A stretch of 64,000 nucleotides of DNA. Source: Artemisia argyi (Eukaryota > Streptophyta > Magnoliopsida > Asterales > Asteraceae). The stretch spans positions 108,754,542 through 108,818,541 of the forward strand of contig CM060704.1 of NCBI GenBank assembly GCA_030686995.1, in the 5' to 3' direction. Of this stretch, positions 1 to 10,954 are shown piece after piece. The position numbers were made by a program, and so were the translations under genes. Every line of letters starts with the position of its first letter. Position 1 is the first letter of the stretch. The notes beneath the pieces were generated by a model, which was given only the letters and a program-made list of their open reading frames with translations, ran no database searches and was not told the origin of the DNA.

Positions 1-480
1 GCTTTCACCTGGATTCATTTTGAAGTGCTCAAATTCATCATATAGCTGAGACTCACGATCTTCTTTGGTTAACTCAGACCCTGCAAGAAGCATTTTCACA
101 TTATCCCAAACTGCTTTGGCTTCTGTGTTGTAGTTGATAAGTTTGTAGACATCTTTAGGAAGACCCTGAATGACAATGTTCGATGCTCTGATGTCGGCAT
201 CATAGCTTTTCTTTTCTTCCTCAGATAACTCATCATAGGTGCGAGGTCTGTCAGGACCAACTACAGCAGGTTGATCATCGGTAGCTGCAATCGTGTCTCT
301 AGTGACACCCATTTGAAAAGGTCCTTCATCGATGGATTTCAAAATGTTAACCCCGTTTTCCTTTCCTAAACAGTAAAGACGAATCCTTTGTGCCCATGAT
401 TCATAGTCGGTCCTATCCAGCATTAGAAGACGAGTATCCGACCCTGCAGCTTGAATGTCATCAGAAGAAGTGCTTGCCAT
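1..480 (-). CDS. Partial gag of Sirevirus-type copia element E
   Basis: This is the N-terminal 160 codons of a Ty1/copia Gag; the rest lies left of the window. The start is the ATG at 480-478, and the frame is open to position 1. The protein begins MASTSSDDIQAAGSD and contains a YESWAQRI motif, the conserved tryptophan region of copia Gag, then YKLINYNTEAKAVWDN and ends near FKMNPGES. It is closely similar to the gag of element A at 28004-27483, but it lacks the one-base deletion that breaks A's frame near residue 155. Gag would form the virus-like particle in the cytoplasm. Just upstream in sense is a possible splice acceptor (actttccacag). The assignment to gag is firm; the lineage (Sirevirus) rests on similarity to A and D. 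Confidence 0.88.
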   Translation of the reverse strand, partial: MASTSSDDIQAAGSDTRLLMLDRTDYESWAQRIRLYCLGKENGVNILKSIDEGPFQMGVTRDTIAATDDQPAVVGPDRPRTYDELSEEEKKSYDADIRASNIVIQGLPKDVYKLINYNTEAKAVWDNVKMLLAGSELTKEDRESQLYDEFEHFKMNPGES

Positions 481-1323
481 GCTGTGGAAAGTGAGTAAGT
501 CTTAGTACCAAGTTTTAAACATAAGTGTATTTCGTGTTTTGTTGCGACAAGTCAAATTACAACCGCTCCACAAATAACAATTCAAGTCGTAAGATTAGCC
601 TTACAACGTCAAGTTACTGTAGAAATAGTAGTAACAACTGAAGTCGCAACAGTGCACAAGTTTCACTAATGTAACAGGACTAAGTCGCTAACACCACTTC
701 ACAAGTAACCGCAAGCTAGACCAACTCGCCAAGAAAAAGGAGCCAACTCTCTGAAATAGAACAACTCGCCACAAAAACAATTCAACTCGCTAGAAAAGAT
801 CAACACGCTGGAGAGTACCAACTCGCTGAGACTGATCAAACCTCTACCATGATCAACTCGCTGGAATAACTTCAACCCGCTGAGACTTGTCAAACCGCTA
901 ACTACACCAACTAACTACCAATCATCAACTCGCTAACAACAGTAACCTCAACTCGCTGGAACAGTAAGACAAAAATGTCACTGTCTAGCGATTTGGCATT
1001 ATATCCCAAAATAGCAAAGCGCCAAACCTCTGCTCCCAACTCGCTAGAAATTCTGTCAACTCTCTAAATGGAATTGACAACTCGCTGCCAAGAAATACAC
1101 CACGAAATTCATCCACAGTCACTAGGATGATGAAATGATAAAACCAAAGGCAATACAAGGTGTCTACACTACTCCTAAGCAAGAAAGTACAAGAAGAATT
1201 CCAATAAAAACACCTAATGAGATCAATGAAGTGAGAAAACCTCTAAACCAATTCGAATCATCCAACTACACACAACCAAGCTATAAATTCGAGCATATCA
1301 CTAATCCTAGGATTGAACCATGT
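481..1323 (-). repeat. Leader of element E with a CAACTCGCT motif array
   Basis: This is the untranslated leader between the gag start and the PBS of E. From about 545, and densely from 680 to 1100, it holds roughly 20 degenerate copies of a 9-11 base motif, CAACTCGCTGG as written on the plus strand. Copies are 12-30 bases apart with unrelated filler. No coding frame explains it. Elements A and D carry arrays in the same place with different motifs (AACCGCAGA and TTATCGAGAAA). Confidence 0.75.
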
Positions 1324-1335
1324 CTATTGATACCA
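1324..1335 (-). other. Primer-binding site of element E
   Basis: On the minus strand this reads TGGTATCAATAG, two bases inside the LTR edge. Its first eight bases match the initiator-methionine tRNA primer site used by most plant copia elements. The same layout occurs in A at 28736-28747. Confidence 0.8.
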
Positions 1336-1337
1336 AT

Positions 1338-1460
1338 TGTAATATACTCTAATGTAAGAACATGGATGGTTTAGTGTTTAGGATGATTTTAGGTAATGTT
1401 TTCTAGTGAGAAGTTAGAGAGAGAAAGAGATGAAGTTGGGAGCCTTTGAGAGAAACAAGT
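1338..1460 (-). repeat. 5' LTR of element E, inner part
   Basis: The LTR starts with TGT directly after the PBS spacer. It aligns with the LTR of A up to the segment ttgagagaaa and is then cut by an insertion at 1461. The last five bases, CAAGT, are one copy of the target duplication; the other copy, CTAGT with one mismatch, is at 5687-5691. The LTR continues at 5692. Confidence 0.8.
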
Positions 1461-1858
1461 TGTTGGGAATTATACTAACAGTTACCACGGCTAGTGAAGA
1501 TATTACAACTGTTGAAGAATGCACTTGTAGTGGAAACTCATTACCACTGCAAGTACATATATTACCGCTGCTGTTTAGATAATTGTTAGGGAACATGTAG
1601 AGATAAATATAGAATAGATCTTGTGTATATCTTATTCTATTAGAGTTATACTTATCTTGTAGAAGAGGACTCCTTGTGCTATAAAAGGAGGTCCTAGGTT
1701 AAAGGTTAGATATACGTTTTTCTAGAGCTTCAAGGTGTAACCCTAGTGATACATATATTACCACTGCTCGTTCTATTTTACCACTGCTGCGCTCAGGAAA
1801 TTACCACTGCTTGTTCTATATTCCCACTGCTATACTGTAGCAGAATATGTAGCTGAAT
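1461..1858 (+). mobile_element. LTR-like fragment joined to element F
   Basis: This 398-bp piece starts TGTTGGGAATTATAC, nearly the same as the start of F's LTR, and carries a TATA-like box (gctataaaaggagg, about 1679-1692). The remainder differs from F. It holds several copies of a TTACCACTGC motif. It lies inside E's LTR, and the flanking duplication (CAAGT/CTAGT) brackets this piece plus F as one unit. The best guess is a truncated relative of F, either a recombinant or a nested remnant. Confidence 0.6.
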
Positions 1859-2333
1859 TGTTGGGATTTATACTTGAGTTGATATTGACAAAATATCAAA
1901 GATGAAGGACTTATGATGAAAGTGAAGAATGCAAAAGACAAGGGACTTGCTTTACAAAGAAGTTTTTACATTGTAGTCCTTTGTAGTATTTTGTAACCCT
2001 AGTATCTCTATTATATAAAGAGATACAGGGAATTGGTTTAGGTGTACGTACAAGATGTAAAATACAGGAAAGTGTGTGTGTGTCTAGGGCGTATAGTTCA
2101 TGAAAACGCCTAGACTTGTTGATTTGTGTTTAGCCCTAAGATCATTAGTTTGATTCTATTGATGTAACCGTCTTACATGATCAGGTAAGATTGGGGCTTT
2201 GTAGTAGTCATTGTATAAAGATGATGATGAAACCTTGTTAGGCAATAACAAAGATTGTTCTTATTATTCCGTTGTGCATTCTATTGTTGTTTGTTATTGT
2301 TCATCCTAGACAAGCCTAGATCAGTTTACAACA
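1859..2333 (+). repeat. 5' LTR of F
   Basis: TG...CA-bounded repeat, nearly identical to 5211-5686. It contains a TATA-like tattatataaagag near 2007-2020 and a short TG microsatellite (gtgtgtgtgtct). It ends TTTACAACA. Confidence 0.88.
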
Positions 2334-2335
2334 AG

Positions 2336-2347
2336 TGGTATCAGAGC
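2336..2347 (+). other. Primer-binding site of F
   Basis: TGGTATCAGAGC is an exact copy of the plant initiator-methionine tRNA primer site, two bases after the left LTR. Confidence 0.9.
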
Positions 2348-5199
2348 CCAGGTTGGCTTGTGATTTAGGGATCTTACAAGGTTTGGTGTGTAGAAGAACG
2401 AAGAAAAGAATAAGAAAAATTTGAATTTGGTTCAATTTTCGTAACTCATTGCAGGTCAGTTTTCAAGGCGCGATATCTCCTTCGTTAACCGTTGGATCGG
2501 GCTGAAATTTTTACTGGAGATTCTCAGTATATCAAGCTAAGTTTTCACTGGAGGGATCTTTTATTGGAGCCTCTATGCGTAAGATATTAGGTGTCAAAAA
2601 CTGCTACAGAGAAAGGTATCCTATTTTGAATTTTTAGGGTTTTTATGATTTTCAACCTTCTGAATTCGTAGTTATGTGTTATCATTCATCATGGAAGTTA
2701 GATATATGTTGTTTGGTGTCAATGATTCATGAAAAGAATCAACTTTGGATAAATTTATGGTCGATTTTTAAGGGTTTCAAGTTAATTGTTTTCTATGTGT
2801 GGTGAATCCCTAATATGAATCTGACAAGCAATTTCCACTCTCCCTATACATAACTAAATCGATTTCCTTCAATTAATTCAATTGATGGGAGGAAGGAGCA
2901 TGGTTACTTTTCAATCGTTTATTCTAGGGTTTCTCTGAAAAGTTTATTCTTTTATTATTGTACATGCATTTTTGTGAGATGAATCCTTCTGATCCTTAGT
3001 CGCCGGAGGGTGTCACACTTACTAGTCTTGGTGAGTTAAATTATTTTAACGATGAACCCTAGTAAGTATGATGAATCTGATGTGTAGAAGGTTGAGTGAT
3101 CAAATGGAATTTGTGGTGTTGATTCAAGAAAGGTACTGGAACTGATGAGAATAACGTTATTGGTTATTGAGAATAAGCTTACTTGTGATTATATGTTGAT
3201 ATCGAGGGTACTAAAGCATAGGAGTACTGGAACAAGTATATGGCTACTCACGATAGGTTACTGTTATTGGGATATTCACGATATAATTAAGGAACAAGGA
3301 GTAAGTCTACTACTCTGAGAGTAAAGATACATCTACTGCTATTACTGGAGTAAGGGTACGTTTGTTATGAAGTAGGGTTACTGGTCATGGAGTAGACCTA
3401 CACATGTTTGTTAAAGAAGTTACTTTTGTAGAAGTAAAGTTACTGGAGGATGCGACTTAATAAGGTTCTGGTATACTATTCTTTCTTTGGATATTATTGA
3501 GTCTTGTTGATGTTGAGCTATCACGATAATTTTATTTGTCAACTGGTCATGATACATGTTAATACTGCTATTGATATCAAGTTCCCACCGCTACACTTAA
3601 AACGTTTCCACTGCTGCCTCACTCGTTTCCACCGCTCGTTTCAAATTTCCACTGCCAGTGCTTCGTTTCCACTGCTACCTTTATTTTTGAACTGCTCATA
3701 ATTGCTTTAGACGGTATGTAGAGCAGCTTGTTTGTTCGTTAATAGTGGTGATCTGGAGTTTAATGACAAGTTGGGAAGGATAATGTCTGATTACATAATC
3801 AGTTGCGTCATGTGATTTTAAGGAATGATTATTATGATTACATGGCACCATTATGGGCAAAGATGTGGAAGATTGATTGATAAAAAAAAATTACCTCGTA
3901 CTACATGTTAATCAATTGATCAATGATTATTTAATCAATTGAACATATATAGTGGGACGGTGATAGGTTATTTAATATATCAATTGATCAATGGTCTTCA
4001 ATTCCTTAATATTAAACGTTAGTAGTGCATGTGATTTGGAATTGGTGTATATTAAAGTTGCTTACTGCTGCTCGTTGTAATATCTATGCTACTATGGTTT
4101 AAGGTTTTTGATTTAGATGGATTACATATGAGTTTGAATGTGGGCTGGTACGTGTCTATACGCATGATGGGCTGAATATTGTTAGTACAAGAGAAATATT
4201 GTCGTTGTGCAATTACTTGCTATTTTCTCACATGGGTAGGTTACTCATTAAAAGGCACAAGTTGATTTATATTGCTCAAAGTTTTGGTCTGATGATGATT
4301 CATTCAGTTAGTACTGCTGCTGCGCGTCAAGTCAAAGTGAAGCTGTTTGGTTAACGGTTTATTGGTTGGTTCCAACACACACAGAAGAATTTTGGTTTTT
4401 GGTTTATTGGTTCTTAACAGATTACAAAGGCTCATTTTTATATTGTTCAATTGATTATGAAGAAAGGTTTTTATCATCTATTTGATGATGAAGTGGACAT
4501 ATTCAGATTTTTATTTTATCATATCTCAAAGTTGGTGTGACGCTTTGAAGATAACTTGTTCGTGCGTTCAAGTGACTACGAATTGACGAACACTTGAAGG
4601 AGTTACGTTATTGTGCTCAGTGTTTATTGTCAAGAGATTGCGATCTCCCTATACGTTAAGTATACGTTCAAAGTCAGTTTTAGTACAAGATATAAGGCAC
4701 AAGTTTGGGTTGTTCTACTTCAGCATCAAGTTGGTAATACTTAGTTTTCTTCATCAGTGATCATTACATAGAGTCTACATTCAAGAAATGGTTAACATAT
4801 GGGTTTCAGGGGAAGCTTAAAGTGTTCAATGGATTAACCATTTATATGCTACATCGAGGTGAAGATTTTTACAACTACTTGTTGTTATTATTACTGATAG
4901 TTTGGGATTCTATTGTCCTGCATTCATTTATAGTAAGCTTTTTGGTGTTCTTAATTGTCGGTAATTTGAGACATTGGAAGACTAGATTGTAAGTATGATA
5001 GTGGTTCGTGGTTGTGAAGGTCAAGGTTGCTTACGTTTGTCCCCTATTTGATGATGACAAAGAGGGGAAGAATCTTAACATTGAAGCTGCAACTTGAAGA
5101 GCCTTGGTGATATAGCATGGTTTAAGGGAAAGTTCGTTTATCTTTCATATATATTAGCTTCAGGGTAAGTTCGTGATTACTTGGTTTTGTCATATCATC
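2348..5199 (+). other. Non-coding interior of F
   Basis: No retroelement protein is visible in any frame. There are two motif-rich stretches: about 3130-3460 with repeated GTTACTGGAGTA-like words, and about 3585-3710 with GTTTCCACTGCT-like words that echo the TTACCACTGC motif of 1461-1858. A second PPT-like purine stretch (aaagaggggaagaa) lies near 5060. The rest is AT-rich with no feature I can name. Confidence 0.6.
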
Positions 5200-5210
5200 T
5201 AGGGGAAGAT
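5200..5210 (+). other. Polypurine tract of F
   Basis: taggggaagat lies immediately before the TGTTGGG of the right LTR, the normal site for plus-strand DNA priming. Confidence 0.8.
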
Positions 5211-5686
5211 TGTTGGGATTTATACTTGAGTTGATATTGACAAAATATGAAAGATGAAGGACTTATGATGAAAGTGAAGAATGCAAAAGACAAAGGACTT
5301 GCTTTACAAAGAAGTTTTTACATTATAGTCCTTTGTAGTATTTTGTAACCCTAGTATCTCTATTATATAAAGAGATTCAGGGAATTGGTTTAGGTGTACG
5401 TACAAGATGTAAAATACAGGAAAGTGTGTGTGTGTCTAGGGCGTATAGTTCATGAAAATGCCTAGACTTTTTGATTTGTGTTTAGCCCCAAGATCATTAG
5501 TTTGATTCTATTGATGTAACCGTCTTACCATTGATCAGGTAATATTGGGGCTTGTAGTAGTCATTGTATAAAGATGATGATGAAACGTTGTTAGGCAATA
5601 ACAAAGATTGTTCTTATTATTCCGCTGTGCATGCTATTGTTCTTTGTTATTGTTCATCCTAGACAAGCCTAGATCAGTTTACAACA
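5211..5686 (+). repeat. 3' LTR of F
   Basis: Second copy of the F LTR with the same TG...CA ends and the same TATA-like box. It differs from the left copy by about 14 substitutions and small indels. Confidence 0.88.
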
Positions 5687-5691
5687 CTAGT

Positions 5692-5941
5692 GAAATGTTA
5701 GATTGAAGTGAAAGGTCCAACCCCTTCCAAGCTAGTGAAGGGGTATTTATACTTACAAACAAACGCCCCCTGAAACGGGCTGTGGAGCGAGCTGACAGTG
5801 GGTAAAGACCCGACCCGACTCCACAAATACTAACTAATACTAAACTACGGTCTAACTATTATGATAAATACTACGAGCTACAATATGCTAAACTACACTC
5901 GGGGTGACCGAGTCTTCATATGAATAAACGTATTCCTAACA
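5692..5941 (-). repeat. 5' LTR of element E, outer part
   Basis: This aligns with the outer two-thirds of A's LTR: gaaatgttagattga, then a TATA box read on the minus strand (gtataaataccccttc, about 5739-5754), ending CCTAACA at 5941. With 1338-1460 it makes a 373-bp LTR, close to the 352 bp of A. The next bases belong to element I. Confidence 0.8.
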
Positions 5942-6572
5942 ATCTATATATACTAACAAATCCTAGAAAAAAATTTAAGATATAATGCTTGTGGAATGAA
6001 TGTTTGCAGATTTCCTGGAGTTTATAAAACTAAAGAATTAACAAAAAATTTAAGACTCCGTTAGAAAAACAAAACTCACAAAATTTCCAGAATTTTACAC
6101 ATGACGCCGTCAGGAGTTAACTCCTAACGCCGTCAGAAGTGACCTGCAGAAATCTTTACAAAAAGTTTCCGGAAAATTTCAGGAAAAACTTATGTCCTAC
6201 TTCCTAGAAAATCCTAAAAAACATCATTATCACTCGATACAAGCATTTGACTCTAACAAATACTAATATACATGTTCATTTAGTATTGTGGCGAATCATG
6301 ATCAATTTCATTCTTAGAAAAAAATTTGGGGTTTCCCCTTACACTTAGCTTTTGCAAAATACCTTTATATGAAGTTAAGACGAAGTTAAACAACAAAATA
6401 AAGCATGTTCACAATTTTAGTTTGAAACATGATCTACCAACAATAAAAATAAAGCATGCATACGGAAGCAAATAACAATCAAATAAAAAAATCACACAAA
6501 ACATGGGTTGCCTCCCAAGAAGCGCTTTTCTTTATTTACGAGTCTTGTAGCTAGACTCAAGGTCATGGTCAA
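5942..6572 (-). other. Non-coding part of gypsy element I, between the gag/protease-like ORF and E
   Basis: There is no ORF. It contains the phrase gggttgcctcccaagaagcg (6505-6524) and repeated gacgccgtcag words (about 6104-6140). From memory these are typical of the stretch after the gag/protease-like frame in plant Athila/Tat gypsy elements. Element I would continue to its pol beyond E, outside the window. Confidence 0.5.
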
Positions 6573-7650
6573 TTACGTGACCTCATCATTGGTCTCATTC
6601 TCTAGGTCATCTCCAATCTTAGTTTTGTATTCCGGGCCTAGTTTTAAACATTCCTTATAGAAACCAAGTATTCTATTCATGACATAATCTACTCCTCTAT
6701 GTCTATCCTCATCATTCCTATAATAAACCGCTTGCTTGTGTTCCTTTTCTACGTTTGATAGAAGGCGGTATTGTTCAATCTTATAGGGCATTTGGTAAGC
6801 AATCTCATCATTCTCTTCCTTAAATCTAACTATGCCTAGGGACGGGTCATAACTCATCTTAGAGGACTCAATAAACGGTTTTCCAAACACTACTTGACTT
6901 AGGCAACCATCTATTACTGGACGAGTATCCTCTACTATCACAAATTCGGTAACATAAGTGAAGTTTCCTACAAAGACATGCAATCCTTTCACTCTTCCTA
7001 GAAAGTTGCTCATCCAATTCGTGTTGGGCATCATCTTATATCCAAGTTGCTTCTTCATTACCCAATTATAATAGGTCCTAGTCATGATGTTTATAGGAGA
7101 TCTAAGATCGATGTAAGCTTTCCACACATGCATATGCCCAATGTTGCACGGTATGTTGATGTTAGAGGGATTGCCTACTTTAATAAGGGGTGAACCAAGG
7201 ATGTATGGTGTCTCGAGGTCATCGAATAAATCCTTGTGATATTCCCGTTCTTCCTTGGTGGGTAACTTATCAAAGTACTCTTCTACGTTTTCTACTTCCT
7301 CTAACTTTTCTCCCTTATTATCCTCAACTTCCTTAATCTCGTCCCTAGTCCCGGTTTCTATTCCAACTTCATCCTTGTCAGTTTCTTCTATATTCTTAGC
7401 TATTGGCTTAATAGTGACGACATTGACAAAGTGGACGTGTTTGGATGATGAGGGGTCCTTAATTTGGGTTCCGATACTAGTGTTCCTAGTGTCCTTCCAA
7501 GGTGTAGTTAGCACTTGGTTGTTGAGGGCTTTCAACAAGTTGTCAATCTTATTGGTCATCTCCGTTTCTTGTTGATTGAATTCGGTTTCAAGCATAGCTA
7601 TGCGAGCTTCTTGAGATGCCATAAATTTGGACATCAATCCTTCAAGATTA
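6573..7650 (-). pseudogene. Gag C-terminal / protease-like region of gypsy element I, split by A
   Basis: The open frame of about 355 codons reads out of the LTR of A, so the 5' part was separated by A's insertion and lies at 29107-29356. It starts with a coiled-coil-like stretch (FMASQEARIAMLETEFNQQE), then an acidic linker. A conserved block with IPCNIGHMHVWKAYIDLRSP and PINIMTRTYYNW follows, then VFGKPFIE and GVDYVMNRILGFYKECL. This block is the familiar degenerate aspartic-protease-like domain of plant Athila/Tat elements. The usual DLGAS-type active site reads DLRSP, so catalysis is doubtful. The frame after the TSD (7651-7655) is otherwise intact. The lineage within gypsy is inferred. 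Confidence 0.75.
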
Positions 7651-7655
7651 TTGGT

Positions 7656-8007
7656 TGTAGAATACTAATTAAGTTGGAAACATGATTCCTTGTGGTTTGT
7701 GTGTGGCGTTGGAATTAAAAGAAGGAGAGGGAGAGTAGAACCTTGAGAGAAAAGAGAATGTTAGATTGAGATTAAGTGAAGGTCCAACCCTCTCCACATG
7801 TGGAAAGGGGTATTTATACTTAAACTACAAACGGCCACACCCGGGCTGTTGATTAGGTATACAGTGGGTAAAGAACCGTCCTTCTTCCACGGTGTTACTT
7901 ATACTTATACTAACTAACTAATATATAAACTAACTACGAGCTAACTAAAATGCTATTACATCAATTAGGTGACTGAGTCTTCTATAGGAATAATTGTATT
8001 CCTAACA
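7656..8007 (-). repeat. 3' LTR of A
   Basis: 352 bp with TG...CA ends. On the minus strand a TATA box (AGTATAAATACCCC) lies near 7809-7824. Target duplication TTGGT is on its outer side and the PPT on its inner side. Confidence 0.92.
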
Positions 8008-8020
8008 ATCTCCCCCTAAG
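8008..8020 (-). other. Polypurine tract of A
   Basis: On the minus strand this reads CGCTTAGGGGGAGAT up to the LTR start TGTTAGG. It is the plus-strand primer site, and the same tract occurs in D at 47134-47147. Confidence 0.88.
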
Positions 8021-9214
8021 CGAGGTCACCTTGGAAATTAAGCTCTTTGATCTTCAAGCATTCTTTAGTCTTTGTAGCTCGTAGGTTATGATTCTTCACT
8101 TTTTAGCGCACTTTGTACTTCAAGCAACGAACTTGTGATTTGGATTCCTTTGTGATGTGCGATCTTTGAGCTTCTTTGAGATCATCAGCCAAAGTAAATC
8201 TCCAAGCTCATCCATAGTAGTATTGCCTTCATGTGATGTAGTGACTTAAGGACCATCATGCTCACACCCTTCTGTATCTGGGGACATTGCATTAGAGTTG
8301 TGGATCAGGAGACTTTTTCATCAGAGTTGCAGAAGCGTTGTTGGTAGTCTCTTAATATTTGTTGTAGCAAGTCTCTTATCTTCATTGATAGTGTGGAGGA
8401 TGTGTGAGCATGAGGTATGGATTGACCCGATTCAGCTGGAAACTGGAGACATCAACGCCATCTTTATATGTGTCCCTAAAATGAAACAGTTAGCAATAAA
8501 GATAGAGAACGAACATAGCTTTGTCATTCGTTCTGCGAGGACAGACTACCCTCCGGTTTTGTGAAGACCGACCTGTGATCAGGTAGAGTCTCTTTTAAAG
8601 AAGACTCTCCTTGACAGGAATTTCCAGCTTGTAGTAATGAATTTTCCAAAGAATCCACTTTGGAATCTTCATACTAAGCATGTTCTCATACCGGAACGTC
8701 TCAAAGCAGACAACACGATAGAGTGAATCGGTGAATTGATATTCACGGATTGATGAAAACTTGATTTATAGAAATCACTCGCGTGTCATATGATAAACAT
8801 TTTTGAGACACGACGAGAGTTTTATACTTTGAATCACACTTTCATCAAAAAGACTTTTGTTTGAAAGATTATGCACAATCAATGTGCTTGAAAAATTAGT
8901 TTGTGAGCACATTGAAGGGTTTTAGCAAAAGTATCCGTCAATCCATATCCTGGAACAAGTTTGATTCAATTTTTGAATCGCACCATTGTTGCTTTCCAGT
9001 TGTCACTTGATCATCGATCCAAGATGGATCACACATGTCACCTACCAAGAGCTTGAAAGATGTTTGCTCTAGAAGGATTTCCATCCTCATTGTGAATATT
9101 TTCATATCACTCGGATGTTCTAGCAATACCACAAGGATAATGCGTAGGACTCTAAATATTTTATCTTATTTTCCACATTGTGTGAAACAATAAGCATATT
9201 TGGAAGCGTGTCCT

Positions 9215-9790
9215 AACGAGATTTATGGATGATCTCTTGGCTCTAGACTCAATAGTGCGTTTTGATCCGATCCTGGAGACTGGGGAGGCGTCTCCTATTT
9301 TAGGTATCAACATAGCTCGCAATGAGCGGTCGATACATTGCACAGGCTTCCCCGTGAGAATGAAACAAGCTCTTTTAAGAGAACTTGAGTGGTTGGGAAG
9401 TTTAGTGCAGTGCGTCACTGGGTCCATGACGTCTTGTCTTCAATACCGGTGTTATCTTAGTAACCGCCAGTAGATTATGCATTGAACCCAGTTTCTGCCC
9501 TAAGGTTGAATATATGGAGGGCTATTTCCTTTCACCCTTTCTCATTACATTTCTTTTTCATTCTTCAACCTCTTCAGTGCTTACCGAGACTTCACCACTA
9601 GAACCTTGTTGGGTTTGTTCCAGTCCTAGCTCTATCTCAGTCCGCACTCTTCCCTTTCTCACTTTACTCCTTTTTATTAATCATTCCTAAGGACTTCTAA
9701 TCTATCTAGAGGATTGTCCCTGGGAAGATCCTTTCGGTTCTAGTGGATCATGGGAACTCATACCTAACCTTAACCAACCTTATAACTACA
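9215..9790 (-). other. Non-coding block conserved between A and D
   Basis: This aligns over about 500 bp with 47990-48490 of D. Part of it (about 9350-9430) is nearly identical for 80 bases, although the LTRs of A and D are hardly alignable. Inverted repeats are kept: GGAGAC/GTCTCC at 9275-9295 with loop TGGGGAGGC, CTCTTTTAAGAG at 9370-9381, and GTCA...TGAC near 9414-9430. No reading frame is shared. An RNA structure with a role in the element is inferred. Confidence 0.6.
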
Positions 9791-9842
9791 TGCATAAAGA
9801 TAAATGGTCGGTCTTTGGTATAACTTCCACAAACGCCTTTTG

Positions 9843-10329
9843 CTCCCCCTCAATATGTGCATCGATATTCGAAAGAGTTTAGCACATATGTGGGAGCACA
9901 TTTATTGAGTCCAAAAGATCACATTTGAATATCAGATTTCATATTTAAATCACATTCTCTCCCCCGATCAAAAATTTCAAATCTTTTGAGATTTGGATCT
10001 CATATGATTTAAATAAGTTAGAAAGCTTTTGGGAGAGAAATGCGGTCAATTTTAATATTTTCTGATAAAAGGAACTTTTTCTTGCTCCCCCTCAATCTGT
10101 GAGGGAGGTTGTTATGTGTCAGATTTGAAGAGTTTACAAAAGATTTGAAGTTTTAACGAAAACTCTTTGAAAATTTCTCATTTTGACACATAACCATCAG
10201 AAAATGTATTATTGCTTATTTTGTACAAAGTGTGGAGAGTTTTGATGATACATAAAATTTTGAGAAATCACTCTCCCCCTCAATCAATGACGGATGTTAA
10301 AACATAAATAAGTGATGTCATTGATTGAG
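9843..10329 (-). repeat. Serial PPT-like tracts with hairpins in A
   Basis: CTCCCCCTCAA-type tracts (sense TTGAGGGGGAG) occur at 9843-9854, 10085-10096 and 10272-10283, with a weaker one at 9956-9964. Each is followed by an inverted repeat with its own sequence: ATATGTGC/GCACATAT (9853-9889), GTTATGTGTCA/TGACACATAAC (10111-10194) and CTCAATCAATGAC/GTCATTGATTGAG (10279-10329). Multiple PPTs are described for Sireviruses; the hairpin pairing is what I see here. Confidence 0.75.
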
Positions 10330-10954
10330 TGAAAAAATTTATCAAAATTTTGAGTTCAAATTGATTTCCAAACAAAATCTCATGGTACCACCAAGTTTTG
10401 TACAAATACTTTCCGGAAAAATCATAGAAGGGAAAGTATGTGGCGATAAAAAGAAGACTTCACTTCTTTATCAAGAAATAATTCACTGAAGCGTACATTA
10501 GATCGAGGAAACGTGGATATAAAGTAATCCATGCCCAGGTGAACTTCACCCGGTACAAGGAACAACCGTCTTTTTGGCGACGTGTTTTCCTCATTTTGAA
10601 AAACGGGTTGCTATCTGAAGTAATAGCAAGCCATTATTTTGAAGTCCGGGTTGCAGCCTGGAATGACTACAAGCCATATTTTTGAAGAATGTTTTGAGAA
10701 ACGACATGTTTTAGAAAAAATAACTTTATTTGAAACCGAAAAACTCTTGCCCAAGCATATGTATGATTCCGTGTCATTATTAAATGACATTTCTAGAAAC
10801 GTACATAATATTGATTACACAAGAGACATGTCATTAGAAGAATATTTTTGCATTTTTGTAGTTTTTCAGATTTTTATGGGTTTTTGTTGTTTTCTACTTT
10901 TCTATTTTCTTTTTGATTTAATACTATGTACAGAGGATATGTAAAGCAACCCCT

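Larger units (their letters stand above)
1859..5686 (+). mobile_element. Element F: non-coding copia-type LTR retrotransposon
   Basis: F has two 475-476 bp LTRs (TGTTGGG...CAACA), a 12-base PBS two bases after the left LTR, and a purine tract directly before the right LTR. Its interior of about 2.9 kb has no ORF resembling gag or pol, so F looks non-autonomous and would depend on proteins from a relative. The LTRs differ at roughly 14 positions by eye (about 3%). The bases just outside the LTRs (TGAAT and CTAGT) do not match as a target duplication. That fits F being joined to the fragment at 1461-1858 rather than being a simple insertion. Confidence 0.85.
8021..10954 (-). other. Long non-coding tail of A between RNase H and PPT
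   Basis: About 2.9 kb with no ORF resembling a retroelement or host protein; small frames here are not conserved in D. It contains a block conserved with D (9215-9790) and a run of PPT-like tracts with hairpins (9843-10329). The stretch 8021-9214 is alignable to D only in short patches. The stretch 10330-10954 shows no recognisable feature. Confidence 0.7.

Noticed and set aside
7255..7575. Ser-rich plus-strand frame of 106 codons
   Set aside because: Antisense shadow of the gag/protease-like ORF of element I.
10639..10944. 101-codon plus-strand frame with a hydrophobic end
   Set aside because: Lies in the non-coding tail of A on the antisense strand; no counterpart in D.
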